64,000 nt of DNA from Lithospermum erythrorhizon. Taxonomy: Eukaryota; Streptophyta; Magnoliopsida; Boraginales; Boraginaceae. The stretch spans positions 308,824-372,823 of the forward strand of contig JADFUC010000517.1 of the NCBI GenBank assembly GCA_019722365.1, written 5' to 3'. Below, piece by piece: positions 31,863-43,074 of the stretch. The position numbers were made by a program, and so were the translations under genes. The notes under the pieces are model-generated. The model did not search any database. It had not been told where the DNA came from and saw nothing but the letters and a program-made list of their open reading frames with translations. The stretch's first letter is position 1. Each line of letters opens with the position of its first letter.

Positions 31863-34800
31863 CTTTGGGATACCTTGTACATGCTGCGAGATTTGAAGTA
31901 CTAAGTATTGGTTTCAGCAAATTCATTTTGAATAATGCATGGATTGTTTTGAACTACAATCGTTTATTTTAAGTTATTTCCTATTATGTTTGGTATATTA
32001 AGTTTACCTATTCTATTCACTATCTATCAAGCAAACTAAATGCATGACTTTATAATGTAAAATAAAATAAGTTAAGTGAGAAACCGGTCGACTGCTGAAA
32101 CAAAGTGTTACAACGCCGACCGCTTCAACCATCGCGAATCGGGTCAGGCGTTAATGAGGATAAAACTTTGGGGCATCACCAACATTTGGGACTTGATTCA
32201 ATCATGTTTATATCGCTTGCATTTCGAACTTTAATCAAGTGAACAAAGTCACAATGACATGATCAAGGATAATTAATTTTTGATTCAATCAAAGGTGATG
32301 ATGCCATGGTGCCACCAATATGTCATATTGTCTTTTAGCCACCAAATGTCTTGAAATGATAAATAGTTTGATCTCTTTATAGCTCGACCAGAAAACTATC
32401 AATGATCTTGAATGTCAGGTATCTGCTCAGACACGCGACGGGTATTTAGTTTCTTTTAACATGATTTAACATGTCTATGAATTGCGAGGGAAAGCAAAAG
32501 CTTATGGTATGTAACCAAATAAGCAATTATTCTCATGCCCCATTCTCACGTCACTTGTACAGATGAGTGAACATGGAACTATAAGTTGAAGTTAATGATT
32601 CACTTCATTATTTCGAACTTCAAAGTATAGAAAGAAGGATTTTAAGTAACATTTAGGAATTGAAAAAGAGATTTGATTAAATCTCATATCTCAAATAATT
32701 TTGTTGTCAAAGCTGTAATGGAGAACACTAGTTTTGACTCACATGATTTAATCATGGATATGAGCCAAGTATAACGACAATAGAAGACAAAGATACAAAA
32801 GAAAGTTATCGAGCCTTATGTACTCCATAGGCAACCACATTATAAGATACTACGCTTTAAATCCTCCCATGAAGATGGTTGGATTCTAAACTATTTTTGC
32901 ACTTGTAAGAGTAGAAAGAGTGTCATGTTTGACTTACACGCTTCCACACGTGATTCTCGACATGAAACATTACTCTACTCTTCTTTAAAAGATACCTGAA
33001 CAACAAACGAATTGAATAATACTTATGGATAAATATCCAACAAGACTTGAGTATAATCTTGAAGAGTTATGAACTAAGTCTACTCTTACTAGACTTAGCT
33101 GAGGTTTGCTAGTCTAAATTAAGTTCAGATGTTTACATACAAGTTAATCAAGATTTCAGTCATTGAATGATACATCGAGTCGATAAGGGTACGAAACGAC
33201 TCATATGAATACTATCAAGTTCTGAGTCGTAAGTATCATCGATATAAGTAGTATATCATCCCAAGAATGACATCATTCTAATCTTAAAACGCATTGCTAA
33301 GATACGTACTGGGTGAATCAGATTTAATGAAGTTAAAACAATGTATGGACGAGATCTTTCACTTTATACCAAGATAATTTCATTCTAACCTTAGATGTGT
33401 CATTAGTTGAGCGATACAAGTAAGGATTTCATGCTTAACGGGCTGAAACACAAAGAATAGCAATTTCACATGTTAAGTGTCAAGTACACCTACCTTTTAA
33501 ATTAATTTATTCATATTCTCAATCGCGAGACAACTCAAGAGTTGTGTTTGATAAACAAACTTTGAAACGCCTCTTCGTATAGGATAAGTTAGTATTATGT
33601 CACTGTAGTGTATATAATTTAATTTAGATCCAAAAGTTGATATGAAGTCATTTCTAGACATAACTGTATGAAGTTCTATTACATCCAATTATAATACAGT
33701 AATTTATTGTACATATAGAGCTTTCATTATGAAGTACAAATAGTGGAAATAGTTTATGTGACTCGAATGCATTCAAGTGGTCTGTAGGAGATACCAAACC
33801 AAGATTAACCCTTCGGGTTATATCAAGGAGTATCCACTTCGACGATTAAAGCTAAACGCAGTGATACAAATGACAACATGAATAAATATACCTAACAACA
33901 TTCCAGGTCATTTAAAATGAAATAAGATGTGAATATACTGTCAAGATAAACTCTATTTTATCTTCCTGATGGTGATTCATCAGAGGCAGAGTCTATCTCT
34001 ATTACTTTTGACGGCGAATCATCAAAAAGTAATAAATGTGTTCTCATTAAATGAGCAATCGTCATGAATGAGCGTTTAGTCAGCGAATAATGAGCGTTTA
34101 GTCATACATTTGGTCAGAAACCAAGATTAAAACATACTCATTGGTCGACTATGCTCATATCTATTTCAAACTTTCTTATTGCTATTCCAATAAGTCGTAA
34201 CACGCGGGGATATAAGCAAAGCTTATCCAAAGAATGTTCCTAAGTAATGATCATTGGATTTATGGATACTTGACATTGTTATTGAACTCCACATCTCAAG
34301 TGAGAATATAAGAAAGTTTCTATACCGCTAGAATCTAAAAGTTGCAAATTTAAGATCGAGTATAACGGAGCTATATTCTCGACTTTGATACTGATGAAAA
34401 TCAATAAGTAATCAAGAGCGATGAAGAACCTTGAGTTCCCTTAAAGGTTGGGAGCGCAATTGCATAAATGAGGGGTTTTATACACTAAATGTCAAGAAAT
34501 CTTCCTACAACCCAGGTATGTGAGCGATTAGATTCCTTGTACATTCACAGCTCAGTTTACATATATGTGACACATGCTATGATCAGTCACATTATATATG
34601 TGAGCTTGCATGACATTAGCTTGTTAAGTTTAAGATGTCATGAAGCTCGAGGTGATTGAAATCTATAATAGATTAAATTCTATAAATAGACAGATTCTCT
34701 TATTGACAAGGCAACTCTTCATTAGAGGTCTAATCCCACTAGTAAGGGTCTCACATTAACGAGTGTCTAAGTCTATTATATAGTAATATGATTCACCGTA

Positions 34801-36487
34801 TGTCATTAAGGTCATGTAAGGCGCACTACAACTATGACGTAACATGATTCCCGTGATTGAATCAGGAAGTTTTTACTAAAGGTATTCACATCGATTTGGA
34901 ATACGCCGTAGTAACTTTAAGATAATAGAGGTAACTATAGTTACATGGAATGGATCAGCTTGTTGATCTTCACTTGTAAATCGAATGCGATAGTAGCATT
35001 ATGGACAAATTGCATTATATGAAAAGCTATTAGCCAAGAATTTCAATAATAGACCGAAGCCCAGGCTGCTCGATGAGTAAACTAAAAGGAAACTTGAACT
35101 CAGTATTACAACTTGACCAGTCAATCTGTTTTGTTGGTAATGTTGTTAAAAGAATGTGCATTTAATAAGACAGATGTGTTTTAACACACTTTGAGTTGTG
35201 TTGAAAACCTACCCGATAGAACCCCGAGAAGTGGTTGAAGTCCATTTTGATCATAGTCATGCATGACTATGTCAGGGCAATCTTAGTCACGATTCCTCGT
35301 TGAGAGACCGTAGTCGATGAATGTAAAGACGCTTGTAAGTAGTATTTCGTAAAGGATATGATTGCAATCACTATCCTCTCTGTTTTTTACATATCATGAA
35401 ATGATCTAAGAAAGCCATGCAAGCTTAAAGGACCGTGATTTCTAAGTACGCATCTCGGAGTCAGATCCTTCGTGATTCAAACCAAGTTTTGGTTTTCACG
35501 AGGTTTATGAATGAACTTTAACGGGCAAAGTTCAAATGGGAGCTTGTCTATTCACTTTCAAATAGTTAATAATTAGTTAAAACAAAAGTTCCTTTGTGTT
35601 TTAATCTGATTGTTAACTAAACTACATGAATGCGTGATTCATTCATATAGTTACCCATTATTTATTTCACATGTCGTAGAAATATATAATATACATGTAT
35701 TTTATCCTAGATGAGTGAAAAGTTAAATCCCTAGGTTAGTCTATGCTTTGCGTAGAGGCAAATACTTAATTGTCGATAACACCTCTTCAAGCCTAAACAC
35801 ATGTGATGCATGTTGCCTCGGGCCGATGTCGATAGTTAGGCGACAAGTATCAAATGACTAAGTATGGTAGTTTTGATTAGTGATCAAGACATTCACGTTA
35901 GCTCACAGATTACCAATACCGCTGGTTGCCGGGTTCAGCCACCTGAGCCGGTACGACTAAACGAATTCATAAGATATGATATCTCGTGTCCTATGATATT
36001 TGTTTAGAATTTTAGGTTCTATAATTTAGACTCTAGTTTATATATAACTATCCGTGTTATATAAGCTCAGACTTTTGACTATGACCAAACGCCCGCCTTT
36101 GCCGGGATTATAACGGCATATGTCAGTCACACAACAGTATAACGATAAGCGCTGAGCATTGAGGATTTATCGCCCCTGATATACAAGGAAAATCTCGCCT
36201 CTCACGTAGCTTGTACTCCATTGGTTTACGGGACGCCATAAATGCTTATTCAGCTTCATACTCGAGTAAAGAAAGTTGTGGGTGTTTACACACTTCTTAC
36301 GGTTAGCCTACTTACTGTAGATCGCGAGATACTTCATGAAAGAGGCTCACTGCATCTCCAGAAGAACCCCCATTCATAATGTTAATTATGTTTTAGATTA
36401 ATTTTATATCATTTTGAGGATCCGAGATGTATGAATTTGGTGTTTATCACAATTAAAATTCATACTAGATTCTAAACGTAGCGACTA

Positions 36488-37400
36488 CCAACAGCAAAGC
36501 TCGATATGAATTTGAGCTGCCAAGAAAATTTGCAGGAAACGGAGATCTACGGAGATGTGTCGAGGAAGCTTTCTTATCACCATGGCTAAGAATGTGAAGA
36601 TTCTATCAAGATTTTGGTATGCTTCGCAAAGCTTATTGATACTTGTGTTTCTAATGCACATTTATCGGTATCGCACCTAAGTCGCCCTCAAGAAAAGAAA
36701 TAAGGTTACAGAAAGTTCCTTATACTAGTGCATTGAAGCTTGACGTATGCTATATTCCACTAGACCTGATCTTGCACATGTTGTTAGTGTTATTAGTAGG
36801 TTCATGATAGAGCCTAGAATGGAGCATCGCAAGTCGCTGAAGAGGATATTATCTCAGATATCCTTTAGCAATATCCGATGGTCTCAGCTTATGGTGGCGA
36901 TAGTCGTATTATTTCGGATATTCTAATTCCTCGACTATGCCGGAGATGTAGACAAAGAAGATCGATGACCGGCTATGTGTTCACTGGTGGTCTTAAGGAA
37001 GCTGTAGGCTACTTTGTGTACCTACAAAGGACTTCGCTACTACTAAAGCGTGAGTATATGGCTTTCGATGTGTTCTGCTATGAGGATTCTGGCTGGTGAG
37101 GATTTATCAATCCATTTGGGGACTACATCATGACCAAGCTATTGTATTGTGATATTTGATCGCAATATGCTTGACCAGTGGATCAAGTTCATTACGGTAG
37201 CATTCAAACACATCACGTGAAATATCATTTCCCTCGAGGAGCTTAGAAAGAATCAAGGTAAACAAAGGGTATCAGATAACCTAAATCCGATATGTTTTAA
37301 GTAAACCGTTCCACGTAGCAAAGTTTCAGCATTGCCTCGAACTTCCTAAATATTCGTAGTTGTTGAAAGGTTCCCCGCGTGTATAACATAAATATTCGGG
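36488..37400 (+). pseudogene. copia RT end and RNase H, broken
   Basis: Continuation of the polyprotein cut at 28920. Readable pieces: TNSKARYEFELPR (36490-36530, start of the RT connection region), EKVPYTSAL-like text near 36710-36740, RPDLAHVVSVISRFM in pieces near 36760-36810, then the RNase H core in pieces from 36880 with SDYAGDVDKRRSMTGYVFT (36930-36985) and EAVGYFVYLQ (37000-37030), KREYMAF (37045-37070), and the C-terminal HHVKYHF and FLNIRSC near 37210 and 37345. All are separated by shifts. The join with 28920 restores family order, which supports the nested-insertion reading. Confidence 0.8.
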
Positions 37401-37605
37401 GAAATATTAGCCGCCTCAGCAAGTGTGTGGCAACATTTGAGGCGTGCAGCCACGTATGCAATTTTGGTACATCCGCATATCAGGTACGCCCGCACTCTCT
37501 GCTCATTATTTGAGCAATATCCGTACTATATACATCTCGTGCTAGTCCTGAGAAAACTATTTTCCGTTATCTGTAAGATCTAAGAATTCAAGTCAAGGTG
37601 GAGAT

Positions 37606-37956
37606 TGGTTAGAAATGGTTTGAATTTAGTTATGCTAAAATTCTACATCTAAACTTTAGAAGTTTAGTTTCAATAGTTGGTCCTATAAATGGGCTTTAGC
37701 TTTCTTAGTTTTTCTTTGCACCAAATAGCTTGTGGCTTTGTAAGACTCTTAGTAGCATTACCTCAACTATTTCAATGCAGCTTATAACTGCTCCTCCATC
37801 CGCTATAGTGAAATTTCCGGTGGCCTGCCCCATGATTAGTCCAAACAAACGTTTGTTTGGGATACCATGTAAAACTCGTGTATTTTTCTTTCAAAGATTT
37901 TACTTAATTCCTACTTCATACCTGTTCGTTATAATAAACACGTGTTCGTTATAACA
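37606..37956 (+). repeat. 3' LTR of the split copia
   Basis: Starts TGGTTAGAAATGG after the polypurine tract and ends TTCGTTATAACA, followed by the AAACT target duplication. It carries a perfect 20-bp palindrome at 37841-37860, CACGTG at 37939-37944, and a direct repeat of gttcgttataa flanking that site. Confidence 0.9.
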
Positions 37957-37961
37957 AAACT

Positions 37962-38525
37962 AACTTAGAGTGCTTAATTAGACAACACATAGAAAAGCTG
38001 TCTAAGTGTTACTTAAAGGTAATCCCGAGTGTCGCTGCTATTTAAGTGCTACTTAGAATACCACTCAAGCTATGTTGTCTATGTAACACTTAAATCACAA
38101 GAGCCGAGTTTTAAGCAAATCATAAATACTGCTCATGGTCAATGAAAATACACTTAAATAAAATATATATACACTTAATAAAAATATGCTCCCCTTTAAT
38201 TATGTGGAGCGAAAGCTTCGAGGATATTATAACAAAAGGAAGAGACGTATAATCATAATGTGATACACTACTACAAAACGAATTCAAGCGCTGCTAGACA
38301 ACACATAGAAAACCGTTGTTCAAGTGTTACTTAGAGGGAATTACAGAAATGCTAAGTTAGTCTAAGTGTTATTGACAAAGACTTGTGTGTCATCATGCTG
38401 TCTAAGTAACACTTAAAGAACGCTTGTTGAGCGCCGTCTAAGCTAAAATCATAAAAAAGCGCCGTTCAAGTGGTTAATGAAAATACACTTAAATAAAATA
38501 TACTCCCCTTTAATTTATTCATGTC
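37962..38525 (+). repeat. CACTA-like tandem duplication: rest of copy 1 and all of copy 2
   Basis: Copy 1 continues here after the copia insertion (37962-38219) and copy 2 runs from 38220 to about 38525. Both contain tagacaacacatagaaaa, several cttagacaac/taagtgttact-like subterminal words, tcaatgaaaatacacttaaataaaat and tgctcccctttaatt. Copy 2 includes CACTACTACAAAA at 38266-38278, the usual terminus of plant En/Spm (CACTA) elements, followed by short direct and inverted words of the subterminal type. No transposase is visible and the opposite terminus was not found. Confidence 0.6.
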
Positions 38526-41500
38526 CCCCTCCCTCCCCACCCCACCCCGCCAACACCTCTTTTGGTAAGTCTCCTATCTCTCATACTAATTACAATTTTT
38601 ATATTAATTTGCTAGGGTTATTCATTTCGATGCAGTATTAATTTGGTTTTTAGATGGATTATTATGCTTATGCATTGAATTAGTTATATATGGTGTTAGA
38701 TTTTTGAATTATTGAAAATAGGGCTTTGATTTTGGTGTTTATATGCTTCGAGTGTTTAAATGCGTGGAAAAATGCATCAAAACTGCTTGTTCATATGCTT
38801 AATCGAATTCTTGATTAAACTTTATTACTTTACTAGAAATTATGTCATTAATTCAAATTTATAGTTTATGGTTTCGATTAGTTTCAAGAACATTCTCCAA
38901 CCCGTATTCGTAAGTGATGGTAAGAATCGAAAGCAAATACTTGGAAAAGAAAACATCGCAGAATTTAACTAAGTGTGTGAAGCTTCTTCAAGCAACAAGC
39001 AAAAAGGCCGGTGACGTAAGATTCAGCTTGATATTTTGACGCTTGATTGTGGTCGGTAAATTAGTAAAGAAGTATCTATATTTTTCGTTGACTAGATAAT
39101 ACTATATTTTGGGTCCGACTTTAAGAACTGTAAATAGGTTAGCAATTAAGGATTTTTGCTAGCATAATATAATGAGTTAGTTGTCTAGATTGAGCGATTA
39201 TTTTTAAGCAACGAGCGAAACAGATATACACGATATCTTGACGAAAAAACATTCTAGATCTACTCCCATGTATGCATCAAACATGCTAATGATGAATCGA
39301 GTAACAAGCGGCGATCAAGTTATTAAATATTTGTATGTCATATTAAAATACTAATTCTATTAATTAGCTCAAATATAGTTTCATTTTATTACCCAACTTA
39401 TTATTACCTAAATATTATTTATTTTACTCTTATTTAGTAATTTCTAAACTTTAAATGCCCTATCCATAAACTTCTAAATTTTGTAATATGCACACAGTGA
39501 GTAAAAGGTTTACCTAAAAAAGGGAAAACTGAAATTGGTGTGAATGTATTGAAAGTTTTGATTTCACCTCAATCACCTCTGATTGGAGGAGTAATAATGT
39601 CATGAGAGGTAATAAGAACTAGTGATGAAGTTAATTGATTATATACCTTTCATACCTCCACATCTGTGTATATATATTTATTAAAAAAAATCACATTGGT
39701 ATTTTCTAGAACCGAATCCAGAATCTCGTAATTATGCGTAATAATCAATAATCACTAGACTAATTCAAATGGCTCAACTTTGATCTTTATGATATTGTTC
39801 ATTAATGATATGGATACGATTCATTGATACGATTACAGTTACACGTAATTTTCATTAAAAATATGTGCTTATAAGTAACATTAATGATTTTTTGATGTAA
39901 GCTCGCATATTACCTAAAAAAATGTATCAAAAAGAAAAAGATATTATAAAATAATATAATTATACTTTTGATTATTAATAAACCACTAAATGAGTAAAAA
40001 AGCTTAATCACGTAACTTTACACGTTAAAAGTCAGAGAAAAATTTACAACAGAAGAAGTAGCATATGATCGTATAGATGCACTTGGAAGGTCTTATCCTA
40101 TGAATGTGGATATGAGTTTGCATATGTGTAAATCTAATCCATCAGTAAATTTATATGAAATTTCAATCAAGATCTAACTCTAACACCATATTAAGAATTC
40201 TCTCATTCCACCTAAGATGATTGTCTCATATTTACTTCTAGCATTAACTGTGGATTAAATATTTTATCTCATGTTTTTATTTATGTTGTATGATGTATAA
40301 GAAATTTTTAAGGAAAATAATTATCTGCCCAGAAAACCTTTTAGATTCATATCTTTATTTTAGAGGAACAGTTCAATCATTTAAATAAAGTTTCCACTCA
40401 CATATATCTTTAATTATTTTCCTCTGTCCCTTTACTTCCTTTTATGAAAGATACCATGAATTTATAACCTTTCAATGGTAGCAATGTTCTAAAAATATTA
40501 TTTTGTAAATAAAATTATATTATTTATTTTTCAACGATTAAATGTTTTTTTGAAAAATTATTTTATTTGTATAGTCTTACATGTTTATAATTTTACTTGT
40601 TTATCTATCTTAATTTTTATATTGGAATCCTTGTCTCCTTTATGATAAAATTCTTTTGGCCCCATCACTGAAACAACTTCACTTATCAAAGATACAGTAA
40701 ATTGAAGGAAGTATATAATATTATAACGACTTCCTTTTCTTTCTGATGGAGCACGGAATTTGGGGAACACACAAACATGGAGGGAATAATTTAAATAACA
40801 AAAGCCTCAATTTAATGAGTGGGTCTCCAGACCTACCGCACTAAACAAAACTGTTTATCCTTGGCCCCACTCTTGGATGTAGTAATTGGCCGATATGACT
40901 TGTTTGGTGGAAGAGTTCTATAATTGTTCCTAAATAAAACAACATATCTATAAGATTTGGATGGACGAAACAAATAACTTTTGATGTTAATTCTAACTGG
41001 GGCCAGTTTCTAAATTAATAAGACATTTTAATCATCTATTACAGAGCTATGCTATCTCCCTTCAAAAAAACTTTGATGTTAATTCATATAAAATTGATTT
41101 GAACTAAAGTAACGATGTTAATATTGAATTAGGTTAAAATACTATTTTTAATATTTTTTAATTATTATATTATATATTAAAATATTTAAGCTCAAAATTT
41201 TGAAAATCAACCATTAAAATTCAAAACTAAAGAATCATTATGAGAAGAAGAAGAGAGTATTTTTGTATATAAAATCTAATGCAAAATTTCTTGAAATATT
41301 CACATTTTAGTTTGTAAAGCAGGTGAACCAGATAATTTAGATATGCAAGTTTTAGAGAAAGAACGCATCATCGCCGCCAAATGTCTAACAAGTGAATAGA
41401 ATCATTCTAAACGTTTTGTTCAGTAGGAACGCCCAGATATCATCGTGACACAAGAACTCATTCACACCATTAGAAATTAAAAACTAAAGAAGCATGGAAT

Positions 41501-42080
41501 GGTAGCTATCAAATGATAATTTATGTTGATTAATAGGAGTTATACTAGACTTGCTTTCATCTTTGGAAAACTTAAATCTCTCTCCATAATCGGATCCGGC
41601 TAATTAAAGAACGGTCACCACGCCCAAATACCATAAATGGGTCAAATCGCTAACCTTCGGCTCAGACACGGGCCCCTGACACAAGCGACCTCCTCCATCC
41701 TCTCTCTCTCTCTCAAGTAACTCTAGCGGATGATAGTTATTTCTTTATTCATTTGAATCAATAGCATCAACGCCTTTTCCTCAACTATCTCAAACTCAAG
41801 AAGCGATCTAACAAACATTTAACAATCACAAATCCATAATCACTTTCAATCCTAATACACCCTCTCAAACAAGATCTGACACTCTCTCCACTTTGGGCAC
41901 CATTGCATTAGATAATTTTTGGCAAACATATCTGGGGAATCTCAGATATCACCACCAACCTGAAACAAAATGATTAATACGTTGACAAAAATCTTTATCC
42001 CGAAAGAAAGTTCTAACTGCAGTTACCTCATCTCTTCGCTACCAAGCCATTTGTTTACAATCTCCACTCTACGAAATTGA
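38526..42080. other. AT-rich intergenic region, no gene recognised
   Basis: Apart from a C-rich patch at about 38525-38560 and a short (CT)n at 41699-41714, nothing coding stands out. The longest open frame is about 60 codons and resembles nothing I know. The left part (38525-39350) could be the remainder of a CACTA-type element whose start is at 38266; I see no transposase motif to confirm it. Confidence 0.4.
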
Positions 42081-43070
42081 TAAGATTCGACAGGTGCCTA
42101 AATCATCAACCATTCATTGGATCAATTAAAATTCCTCCATCTTGATGTAGAACAAGGAGGCCTAGGTTTTAAATATCTCGACCACTTTAACCTGGCATTA
42201 TTGGCTCGTAATGGATGTCGGCTTATTCAACATCCAACCTCACCCATGGCCACAATGCTAAAATCAAAATATTTTTCCTTTTCATCCCCTTTATCTGCGT
42301 TTGTCAAACCAAATGCCTCATTGACCTGAAGAAGTCTCCACTCAGATATTACTCTCACAAGGTGCAGATCACTCCTCAAAGAGTCCATGATTCATGGTAT
42401 GTAATGGCTCAAAAATCAACACATTATTTTTGAACCAGCATCATAATCAACCCAACCTCCTCTCATTTCTCACCTCCTCAACCAATCCTAGTTATCCAAA
42501 TCTTGTTGCAGATCTTCTTATTAATGTCATTCATTGGAATACTCCCCTTCTTAAATCCCTCTTCCCCTCACACATTGTCACAAAAATTCTCAAAAATCAT
42601 CCTAACAGTGAGGTCGATACACAAACGGTTAAAATACGCCCATTCCAAATATCTATACGCCCGCATCGTAATCATGCCTTTATAAACCCGAACCCTCTAT
42701 CCTTATCCCTTCTTCCTCACAAACTTGGGAAAACTTTTAGCCTGTTATTTTCCAAAAAAATTAAAGATTTTTTTGGAAACTTCTTCTTAATAGATTTCCC
42801 ACCACTGACCTTCTTTCTGTTAAAACTAAACATCAAGTTAACCTCATTTATCAACTTTGGTCCTTGGAAAATGAAAGTCACAACATCTTTTTGTTGAATG
42901 TATTTTTATTAAAAATCTTTGGTCTTCTTTTAACATTAACTTTTCTAATGCTTTTCCTATTGAACAAAACCATTTCAGGATTTGCAGAAAATGACCTTTT
43001 ACAATATTTTTGAGCTCCTTCTTTCCGGGTAGTATTATTTGGATTGTTGGTTTACTTGGAATATTTAAAT
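42080..43070 (+). pseudogene. LINE (L1-type) reverse transcriptase 3' fragment with zf-RVT region
   Basis: The frame at 42117-42329 gives EQGGLGFKYLDHFNLALLAR and later LKSKYF, the conserved segment after the RT of plant LINEs. After a shift, the frame at 42394-42897 gives NGSKINTLF, NPSYPNLVADLL and LLKSLFPSHIVTKILK, matching the region before the zinc-binding RT-associated domain. The last piece near 42880-42940 (LFVECIFIKNLWSSF) fits the Cys-containing end of that domain (HLFxxCxFxxxxW). The 5' part of the element, including endonuclease and RT core, is not recognisable, consistent with a 5'-truncated copy. It is cut on the right by the LTR at 43075. Confidence 0.7.
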
Positions 43071-43074
43071 AAAC

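Larger units (their letters stand above)
28920..36474. mobile_element. LARD-like non-coding LTR retrotransposon nested in copia RT
   Basis: About 7.5 kb with no recognisable gag or pol separates the YVDD motif of the copia RT from the rest of that RT. Its two ends share a block of ~123 bp (29772-29894 and 36352-36474) that begins gcatctccagaagaac, continues through gttttagattaat and gaggatccga, and ends tagattcta. These are the ends of direct terminal repeats, so the whole is a large retrotransposon derivative without genes. Upstream parts of the presumed LTRs (about 28920-29772 and 35500-36352) are only partly alignable by eye. The orientation, primer site and target duplication are unresolved (taagt on the left, aacgt on the right). 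Confidence 0.65.
25872..37956 (+). mobile_element. Ty1/copia retrotransposon split by a LARD-like insertion
   Basis: LTRs of about 351 bp (25872 to about 26223, and 37606-37956) surround a copia gag-pol in the order gag, zinc knuckle, integrase, RT, [7.5 kb insertion], end of RT, RNase H. Perfect target duplication AAACT (25867-25871 and 37957-37961). Polypurine tract aaggtggagat precedes the 3' LTR. The coding type is the common plant copia with RT box YLVLYVDDI and RNase H text DKRRSMTGYVFT. Many frameshifts and stops inactivate it. About 4.5 kb remains once the nested element is removed, a normal size for this group. I do not assign a lineage. Confidence 0.9.

Noticed and set aside
40420..40790. 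A second MITE suggested by ctctgtccctttacttcc and gaaggaagtata
   Set aside because: The ends do not pair convincingly and no TA or longer target duplication was seen.
42394..42897. 167-codon frame as a complete protein
   Set aside because: Its content matches the segment after the RT in plant LINEs and it is continuous with the preceding frame after a shift.
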